This document shows positions 1-5,406 of a DNA stretch of 17,440 nucleotides, piece by piece. The DNA is from DASPFV01 sp035620975 (GTDB lineage Bacteria > Acidobacteriota > Vicinamibacteria > Vicinamibacterales > 2-12-FULL-66-21). The stretch is taken from positions 1 to 17,440 of the forward strand of contig DASPFV010000267.1 of the NCBI GenBank assembly GCA_035620975.1. The letters are read 5' to 3'. The notes beneath the pieces are model-generated. The model saw only the letters and a program-made list of their open reading frames with translations. It was not told where the DNA came from and ran no database searches. A program made the position numbers and the translations under genes. Within the stretch, counting starts at the first letter, position 1; every line of letters starts with the position of its first letter.

Positions 1-1
1 G

Positions 2-67
2 AACGTGCCGTTCGAGATGCCTGCGGCCCTGCTCCGCCTGCCCCGGCCGCTGACCGGGGGCCAGTGA
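2..67 (+). CDS. C-terminal end of an unidentified gene (partial)
   Basis: An open frame enters from the left edge and ends at TGA 65-67. It encodes only 21 residues (NVPFEMPAALLRLPRPLTGG and a final Q), too few to assign a family. It is rich in Pro, Leu and Arg, and codon use is GC-rich like the neighbours. It lies on the same strand as the sigma factor, about 70 nt upstream of the sigma start. Another frame could be the true one, so this is a tentative partial call. Confidence 0.35.
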   Translation, partial: NVPFEMPAALLRLPRPLTGGQ

Positions 68-81
68 ACGCAATCGCCGCC

Positions 82-109
82 CCGACACCTTGCGCAAAGG
101 TTGTAGACT
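82..109 (+). promoter_or_regulatory. Possible promoter of the sigma factor gene
   Basis: CCGACA (82-87, 4 of 6 matches to the -35 consensus) and TAGACT (104-109, 4 of 6 matches to the -10) are separated by 16 nt. This would start transcription near 116, about 22 nt before the ATG at 138. The match is modest and no test was possible. Confidence 0.25.
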
Positions 110-137
110 GACGGCCACGGGCGGTGGGTTGCCGACC

Positions 138-728
138 ATGAACGACAGCAGCGAGGACAGAGCCGGTGACGTCACACGCCTCCTGGTCAAATGGCGGCAC
201 GGCGACAGGGCCGCGCTCGACGCGCTGATTCCCCTCGTCTACCGTGAGCTTCGGGGCGTTGCCGCGAACCGCCTTCGCGGCGAGCGGCCCGGTGGCTCGC
301 TGCAGACGACCGCACTCGTTCACGAGACCTACCTGCGGCTGGTCGACCTCAAGCGCCTGAAAGTCGAGAATCGTTGTCACTTCTTCGCCGTCGCCGCACG
401 GCTGATGCGCCAGATCCTGGTCGACCAGGCGAGACGCGCACAGGCCGATAAGCGCGGCGGCGGGCAGACCATAGTCACGCTCGAGGTCGACTCGCCTGCT
501 TCCACGCCCAGCATCATCGACGTGCTGGCGCTCGATCGCGCACTCGAGGAGCTGGCCGACATGGACGAGCGCCTTTGCCGGATTGTCGAGCTGAAATTCT
601 TCGGCGGGCTGACGATTGACGAGATGGCGGACGCGCTCGACGTGTCCTGCGCGACGGTCGAGCGGGACTGGGCGGTCGCGAAGGCGTGGCTGTACGCCCG
701 GATGAGCCCCCCGCTGTCTGAGCGTTGA
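138..728 (+). CDS. ECF RNA polymerase sigma factor (PF07638 / TIGR02999 type)
   Basis: A 196-residue sigma-70-like factor predicted to direct RNA polymerase to a signal-specific set of promoters. Region 2 covers about residues 12-104, with the family pattern LQTTALVHETYLRL at 55-68 and HFFAVAARLMRQILVDQARR at 81-100. Region 4, the -35-binding helix-turn-helix, covers about 129-190 and includes ELKFFGGLTIDEMADALDVS at 141-160. The frame stays open upstream to a TTG at 90, but I chose the ATG at 138 because homology to this family begins there and the extra 16 residues look non-conserved. No strong ribosome-binding site is visible. No anti-sigma gene lies next to it. The kinase gene starts 74 nt downstream; this sigma/kinase pairing is recurrent in Acidobacteria and Planctomycetes and suggests the kinase controls or cooperates with the sigma factor (inference). 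Confidence 0.92.
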   Translation: MNDSSEDRAGDVTRLLVKWRHGDRAALDALIPLVYRELRGVAANRLRGERPGGSLQTTALVHETYLRLVDLKRLKVENRCHFFAVAARLMRQILVDQARRAQADKRGGGQTIVTLEVDSPASTPSIIDVLALDRALEELADMDERLCRIVELKFFGGLTIDEMADALDVSCATVERDWAVAKAWLYARMSPPLSER

Positions 729-802
729 CCAAGCGAGGTGGACCTCCTGACGAGGGAACTTGGGCCGCGATTTCGCTTATGGGAGCAAACGCAGGCTGAG
801 CC

Positions 803-3475
803 ATGAACGCCCTACGTCCCGACGATTGGCGACGGGTCCGCGACGTGTTCGACCGAGCCGTCGCGGTGCCTCCGGCCGAGCGCGCGCAGTTCGTGGCGGA
901 CGCGTGCGCAGCCGACGAGACCTGGCACGCCGGGGTCCGGGCGCTGCTCGTCGCGCACGAACGCGCGGCCGGGTTTCTCGAAGGCGGGTGCCTGGCCACC
1001 TTCTCCGGGTGGCTCGACGAAGACCTCTCCGGCGCACAGTTGGGCCCGTATCGCCTCGAATCGCGTGTCGGTGGCGGCGGGATGGGCGAGGTCTACCGGG
1101 CGCGCGATACGCGGCTGGGACGACCCGTTGCCGTCAAGGTGCTCCTGTCCGACGTCGCAGTGGACGAACCGGCGCGCGATCGGTTCGAATTCGAAGCACG
1201 GGCCGCGGCGACGCTGAATCACCCGCACATCTGCACCGTTTACGACGTCGGCACCCACGACGGCCCGCCGGATCGTCGCTCCGTTCCGTACCTCGTCATG
1301 GAGTTTCTCGAGGGGGACACCCTGGCGGACAGGCTCGCGAAGGGTCCGTGCAGCGTCGAAGAGGCCCTGGAGTACGCCATCCAGATTGCCTCCGCCCTCG
1401 ACACCGCACACCGCGCCGGCATCGTGCACCGCGACCTCAAGCCGCGAAACGTGATGCTGACGGCTGGCGGCGCGAAGCTGCTCGACTTCGGGGTCGCGAA
1501 AGCGGATGCGTCGCACGCAACGCGCGTGACGCACGCGATGGACGCGCGGGTGCACGAGTCGGACTTGACGTCGCCGGGAACGATCGTCGGCACGGTGCCC
1601 TATATGGCGCCCGAACAGCTGGAGGGTCACCCCACCGACGCCCGCACGGATCTCTTCGGCCTTGGCTGCGTGCTGTACGAGATGTTGACCGGCCACAAGG
1701 CTTTCGCAGGGCGGATTGGAGTCACGGAGATCGCGGCGATCATCGCGGTGGAGCCCATGCCGCTGCGCGCCGTCGTCCCGTCCATACCCGGCGTCGTCGA
1801 GGATATCGTTGCGCGGTGTCTGGCGAGACGCGCTGACGAACGCTGGTCGTCGGCGGCCGATCTGCTCACCTCGTTGAAGCAGGCCGCCGGTTCGGTGCGC
1901 TCGACGACTGTGCCTGGTCGGTTCAGGCGCTGGATCTGGGGACACAGGGCAGCGAGCGCGCTGGTGCTCGCCGGGTTGATCCTTCCGGCAGGTGCAGCCT
2001 ACTACTTGACGCCTGCGCGACCGGTCGCGTCAGCGTCGTCCGCTTCCGCAGTCCAGCTTGCCGTGCTTCCGCTCCGCATGGTCGGCGAAGCCGGAGGCGA
2101 CGAGCACCTCGGCATCGGCCTCGCCGATTCAATCATCACACGGCTGGCCGCCTTTCGTCAGATTGGCTTGCGTTCTACGGCTGCGGTCGTTGGCTACGCC
2201 CAGACGACCCCGGACGCCGCCGCGGTCGGCAAAGCGCTCGACGTCGGCTACGTGCTCTACGGGACAATCCAGCGACGCGGCGACGCCTATCGCATCAACC
2301 TTCAGTTGGTGAGCACGGCGACTGGTGCCGTGGGATGGGCGCACGGCTATGAGGTGCCTCGCAGCAGCCTGACGACACTGCAGGAGACGATCGCCGAGGA
2401 GGTCGCTGGCGCTCTGCGGGTCGAGTTGCCGGACTCGAGCCGCAGCCCCGGAACGCGCCGTTACTCGGCCAATGCCGAAGCCTACAACGTCTATCTGCGC
2501 GGCCGCGCTTCGCTCGTGAATTACAACGAGAAGAACATGAAAGCGGCGATAGACGACTTCGAGCGCGTGCTGGTGATCGATCCCGACTACGCACCGGCGC
2601 GCGCCGGCCTCGCGATCGCGTCCGCATGGTATAGCGTTCGCTACGCCTACGAGGCCGAAGCCGTGACCTGGGGCGCTCGCGCGGAACGTGAAGCGAAGGC
2701 GGCCCTGGCCGCCGATCCGTCGCTGGCCGAGGCGACGCTCGCGATGGCCGGCGCCGCCGGAACCGTGCATGGCGCATTCAACTGGCCGATCGTGATCGCC
2801 GAGGCGACCCGCGCGCTGGCGATCGATCCCGCGCTCGAGCTCGGACACGTCGTTCGGATGCGAGCCTTCCTGCATCTCGGCCTCTTCGAGCGCGTGGCCG
2901 ACGAGGCGCGTCAAGCGTATCGGCTGAACCCGCTGGGCAACGTGGAAATCGCGAGGCTCGAACTGACCCGGAGCCTGTTCACCGGCAACTACGCCGGAGC
3001 GCGCGATGAGGCACTGGCCCAGCTGGCGCGCGGCGCGGACGCCCCCGCCATCCGCAACTATCTCGGGCTCGCCCAGTTCTACACCGGCGACGTGGCAGGT
3101 GCGCGAGCGACGCTCGCGGCAGTGCAGCGCAGGGGCCGACCGGACGTCCGTTCGCAAGCGGCGCTCGCAGGCGTCGAAGCCGCAGCCGGCGACCGCGCCG
3201 CTGCTCGCGCCCGTGCGATTGCCGTCGAACACGGATCGTACATGGATCACCACGTCGCCTACAGCCTCGCCGCCGCGTGGGCGCAATTGGGGGACGCCGG
3301 CGCGGCCGTGACCTGGCTGGAACGGGCGGCCGACACCGGCTGGCCCTGCTTCCCCTGGGTGCAGCGGGATCCGATGCTCGATCCTGTTCGGCAGTCCCCC
3401 GAGTTCGTGAGCCTCCTGGAGCGTCTGCGGGTCCGTCACGAGCAGACCGCCGCGCGCTACCGCCCGAAACCCTGA
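803..3475 (+). CDS. Transmembrane Ser/Thr protein kinase with TolB-like and TPR regions
   Basis: An 890-residue PknB-family kinase with a periplasmic sensor or scaffold part. An N-terminal helical segment (1-80) precedes the kinase domain at about 83-360. Catalytic elements are intact: glycine loop GGGGMGEV (90-97), Lys112 in VAVKVL, Glu131, the catalytic loop HRDLKPRN (209-216, Asp211), DFG (228-230) and the APE motif as MAPEQ (268-272). It should therefore be active. One membrane segment lies at about 384-402. After it comes a TolB amino-terminal/FlgO-like domain (about 418-545, starting LAVLPLRMVGE) and then helical TPR-type repeats (about 555-880, for example AYNVYLRGRASLVNYNEKN). The same order is seen in many acidobacterial and adenylate-cyclase-associated sensors. 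The ATG at 803 fits the usual N-terminus; its ribosome-binding site is weak. It follows the sigma gene by 74 nt and is probably co-transcribed. The activating signal is unknown. Confidence 0.93.
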   Translation: MNALRPDDWRRVRDVFDRAVAVPPAERAQFVADACAADETWHAGVRALLVAHERAAGFLEGGCLATFSGWLDEDLSGAQLGPYRLESRVGGGGMGEVYRARDTRLGRPVAVKVLLSDVAVDEPARDRFEFEARAAATLNHPHICTVYDVGTHDGPPDRRSVPYLVMEFLEGDTLADRLAKGPCSVEEALEYAIQIASALDTAHRAGIVHRDLKPRNVMLTAGGAKLLDFGVAKADASHATRVTHAMDARVHESDLTSPGTIVGTVPYMAPEQLEGHPTDARTDLFGLGCVLYEMLTGHKAFAGRIGVTEIAAIIAVEPMPLRAVVPSIPGVVEDIVARCLARRADERWSSAADLLTSLKQAAGSVRSTTVPGRFRRWIWGHRAASALVLAGLILPAGAAYYLTPARPVASASSASAVQLAVLPLRMVGEAGGDEHLGIGLADSIITRLAAFRQIGLRSTAAVVGYAQTTPDAAAVGKALDVGYVLYGTIQRRGDAYRINLQLVSTATGAVGWAHGYEVPRSSLTTLQETIAEEVAGALRVELPDSSRSPGTRRYSANAEAYNVYLRGRASLVNYNEKNMKAAIDDFERVLVIDPDYAPARAGLAIASAWYSVRYAYEAEAVTWGARAEREAKAALAADPSLAEATLAMAGAAGTVHGAFNWPIVIAEATRALAIDPALELGHVVRMRAFLHLGLFERVADEARQAYRLNPLGNVEIARLELTRSLFTGNYAGARDEALAQLARGADAPAIRNYLGLAQFYTGDVAGARATLAAVQRRGRPDVRSQAALAGVEAAAGDRAAARARAIAVEHGSYMDHHVAYSLAAAWAQLGDAGAAVTWLERAADTGWPCFPWVQRDPMLDPVRQSPEFVSLLERLRVRHEQTAARYRPKP

Positions 3476-3552
3476 CCCCTACGCCACCTCACAACCGTGC
3501 GTGAGGGAGGTTCCGCACTTCCTGCGCCACTGGGAGTACAAGGAGGCTCTTC

Positions 3553-4647
3553 ATGACACCAGGACCTGTGACCGGGCGGGTCACTCGCATCCCGGCAACC
3601 GCGATTGGCGCCATCCTCGTGGCGACGATGTCGATTTTCGCGCATGGCCAAAGGACGCTTCCCGGCGGCGACGTGGCCGGCGGCGAAGGCAATCAGCAGG
3701 GAACCATCTGGGTCGTCAATCGGGACCGTGGCGAGCTGGCGGTGTTCGACGTCAGGACCGGCGAGGTGGTTGCGACCGTGCCGGTGGGCACCGGCGCCCA
3801 TGACATCGCGATCTCCGAGCAGGCCCGCAAGGCCTACATCACCGCCGAGGCGGACAACGCGGTCACCGTGGTCGATACTCGAACGCTCGCCACGATGTCG
3901 ATTCCGGTCGCCCCGCTGCCGCACCACGTCGAGGCGAGCCACGACGGCCGCACCGTCTACGTCAGCCTGGCGTCTCATACCCCGGCTCAAGGGACGCCCG
4001 CGGTGGCGGTGATCGATACCAGGACCGACACCGTGGCCTACCAGGCCACGAGCACGAATCCTGCGGCGCGGTCGCACGGGCTGTTCGTGTCGCCGAACAC
4101 CGACACGCTCTATGTCGCTCACGACACCGGCGACGAGGTGACCGGCGTGGACACCGAGTCGGGCGGCATCGAGTTCAGCATCAAGCCGATTCCGAGAGCG
4201 GAGGAAGCGGTGGCGACGCGATTCGGGAATGACCTCTGGGTCTCGTCGCGCGGAGACGGGAGCGTCAAGCGCATCGATCTCGAGACGCACACCATCACCG
4301 CTTCGGTGAGCGTTGGCGTGCAACCTGAATCGGTCATGCTGACGCCGTCCGAGCGCACCCTGGTGGTCAGCCTCCGGGGCACGCCGGCGACGCTGGCGTT
4401 CGTCGATCCCGTCACGCTCGCGCTCATCGCAACGGTGCAGATCGGCGGGCCGGACACGTTCGGCGATCTCGCCGTGATGACCGCCAACGGCCGGTACGTG
4501 TACGCGACGTTCGATGCGGGGCCGACCGGTACTGGCGGTGTCGCGGTCGTAGACGTACGTCGGCGCGAGCTGATCACGACGTGGAACTATCCCGGTACGG
4601 GCCGGCCCCACGGAATCGCGTACTCCCCGAGGAATGCGCGATTCTAG
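3553..4647 (+). CDS. Secreted YVTN/YncE-like beta-propeller protein
   Basis: A 364-residue protein with an N-terminal export signal (basic start, hydrophobic stretch about 15-30 ending near SIFAHG). A series of about 40-45-residue blades follows from about residue 48. Typical blade strings are TIWVVNRDRGELAVFDVRTG, VVATVPVGTGAHDIAIS, AYITAEADNAVTVVDTRT and IEFSIKPIPRAEE, ending in GTGRPHGIAYSP. This is the YVTN/lactonase-like propeller pattern. Such proteins are usually periplasmic binding or surface proteins, and no catalytic residue can be named with confidence. The start is well supported: AGGAGG at 3541-3546 lies 6 nt before the ATG. The gene sits 77 nt after the kinase on the same strand, so it could be a downstream operon member or have its own promoter. 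Hairpins follow its stop. Confidence 0.88.
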   Translation: MTPGPVTGRVTRIPATAIGAILVATMSIFAHGQRTLPGGDVAGGEGNQQGTIWVVNRDRGELAVFDVRTGEVVATVPVGTGAHDIAISEQARKAYITAEADNAVTVVDTRTLATMSIPVAPLPHHVEASHDGRTVYVSLASHTPAQGTPAVAVIDTRTDTVAYQATSTNPAARSHGLFVSPNTDTLYVAHDTGDEVTGVDTESGGIEFSIKPIPRAEEAVATRFGNDLWVSSRGDGSVKRIDLETHTITASVSVGVQPESVMLTPSERTLVVSLRGTPATLAFVDPVTLALIATVQIGGPDTFGDLAVMTANGRYVYATFDAGPTGTGGVAVVDVRRRELITTWNYPGTGRPHGIAYSPRNARF

Positions 4648-4650
4648 CCG

Positions 4651-4667
4651 GGCGGCGAGACGCCGCC
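4651..4667 (+). terminator. Hairpin directly after the propeller gene stop
   Basis: GGCGGCG (4651-4657) and CGCCGCC (4661-4667) form a perfect 7-bp GC stem with a 3-nt loop, starting 4 nt after the stop codon. No run of T follows, so this would be a non-classical terminator or an mRNA 3' stabiliser. Confidence 0.35.
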
Positions 4668-4690
4668 GCGGTTCTGGCCCGCGACATCAT

Positions 4691-4724
4691 AGCCGCCTGA
4701 GCCGTTGGTCTGGCTCAGGCGGCT
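4691..4724 (+). terminator. 13-bp perfect hairpin, candidate terminator without a T-tract
   Basis: AGCCGCCTGAGCC (4691-4703) and GGCTCAGGCGGCT (4712-4724) are perfect complements around an 8-nt loop. CAGGCGGCTCGT then appears twice in direct repeat (4716-4727 and 4729-4740), so the right arm is partly duplicated. The stem is strong but lacks a T-tract. It may end the kinase/propeller transcription unit, or mark a recombination junction next to the hydrolase remnant. Confidence 0.45.
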
Positions 4725-4742
4725 CGTCCAGGCGGCTCGTGA

Positions 4743-4853
4743 GCGGGTCGACAGACCACCGCATTGCTGCTGCTGTCAGGGGTCGGCCACTTCCTGATGA
4801 TGGAGGATCCCGACCGCTTCAATGGCCTGCTCACACGCGCGATCGACACGGTT
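4743..4853 (+). pseudogene. 3' remnant of an alpha/beta-hydrolase gene
   Basis: The frame reads LLLLSGVGHFLMMEDPDRF followed by NGLLTRAIDTV. This is the C-terminal signature of alpha/beta-hydrolases: the catalytic His in GVGHF, then EDPxxFN and the last helix. An in-frame TGA at 4740-4742 closes the frame just upstream, and no hydrolase core is recognisable in any frame between 4648 and 4742, so the rest of the gene is missing. After the remnant the frame continues without a stop into the PadR gene, with unrelated low-complexity sequence. I read it as a leftover of a deletion, not as a hydrolase-PadR fusion. Confidence 0.55.
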
Positions 4854-5023
4854 CTTCCGACGCGAGCGCGGCCATTCCGTGCGTCCGGGACGACCGGATG
4901 CCGGCGCGGTGAAGGCCCCTCCGCCCTGAAGGAGCCCAAGACAGGTCAGCGGGTCGAAGGGCAGCCCTCCTCCCGGCCGACGTTCAAACCTTTTCCGGGC
5001 CGCGCGCGTCTCAGGCACGTGTC

Positions 5024-5039
5024 TATATCGATAGGTATA
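5024..5039 (+). promoter_or_regulatory. Candidate PadR operator
   Basis: An AT-rich island in GC-rich surroundings carries TATATC (5024-5029), the 4-nt spacer gata, and GGTATA (5034-5039); the arms match as an inverted repeat in 5 of 6 positions. A perfect 8-bp palindrome TATCGATA (5026-5033) lies inside. It sits 3 nt before the padR-like start codon. PadR proteins commonly repress their own operons by binding such dyads at the promoter, so autoregulation of the regulator-permease pair is a reasonable inference. Either TATATC or TATAAA (5036-5041) could act as the -10; no good -35 is visible. Confidence 0.45.
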
Positions 5040-5042
5040 AAC

Positions 5043-5402
5043 ATGACGCCCATGGCAGCCAGGAAGTCTCACGCGCCCGCCCCGCTCGAACCACACTGGT
5101 TCCAGATCCTCCTCGCGCTCGCCGACCGCGACCTGCACGGCCTCGCCATCATGAACGACGTCCTGGAACGCACCGGCGGCCGCATGCGGTTGTGGCCGGG
5201 GATGCTCTACCGTGCGCTCGGACGATTGGCCGACCTGGACCTGGTCGTCGAGATCGACCCGCCGGACGGTGCAGCGGCGGCGGGCGGCCGGCCGCGGTTC
5301 TTCCGCATCACCACGGCCGGGCGCCGCGCGTGCGCCGCCGAAGCCGGGCGGCTCGCCGGGTTCGTCGAAGTCGCCAGACGCAAGAAGCTGCTGAAAGCCT
5401 GA
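5043..5402 (+). CDS. PadR-family transcriptional regulator
   Basis: A 119-residue winged-helix protein. The N-terminal PadR wHTH domain spans about residues 18-100: WFQILLALADRDLHGLAIMN (19-38), then TGGRMRLWPGMLYRALGRL (44-62) as the recognition region, and a wing with GGRPRFFRITTAGRR (81-95). The C-terminus is a short helix ending in KKLLKA, much shorter than the four-helix dimerisation domain of long PadRs but normal for the small PadRs attached to ADOP permeases. The start is ATG 5043; ATG 5052 (residue 4) is an alternative. Its stop is 4 nt before the permease start, so the two are almost certainly one operon. The predicted role is to repress the permease operon in response to an unknown ligand. 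Confidence 0.9.
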   Translation: MTPMAARKSHAPAPLEPHWFQILLALADRDLHGLAIMNDVLERTGGRMRLWPGMLYRALGRLADLDLVVEIDPPDGAAAAGGRPRFFRITTAGRRACAAEAGRLAGFVEVARRKKLLKA

Positions 5403-5406
5403 CCCG

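Noticed and set aside
760..1836. Long + strand frame overlapping the kinase N-terminus in another frame
   Set aside because: It is extremely Arg-rich with no motifs and lies over the intact kinase domain; it is a high-GC shadow.
3490..3530. Resemblance of the segment around CCGTGCGTGAGGGAGGTTCC to the reverse complement of a group II intron domain V
   Set aside because: Only short parts match from memory, no intron body or reverse transcriptase is present, and the stem does not close fully.
3457..4611. 384-residue frame antisense to the propeller gene
   Set aside because: Composition is His/Arg/Asp-rich with no domain; the sense strand has signal peptide, ribosome-binding site and propeller blades.
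4764..5402. 212-residue hydrolase-tail/PadR fusion read from TTG 4764
   Set aside because: The middle 60 residues are low-complexity, the PadR family normally starts at about 5043, and an operator-like dyad sits just before that ATG.
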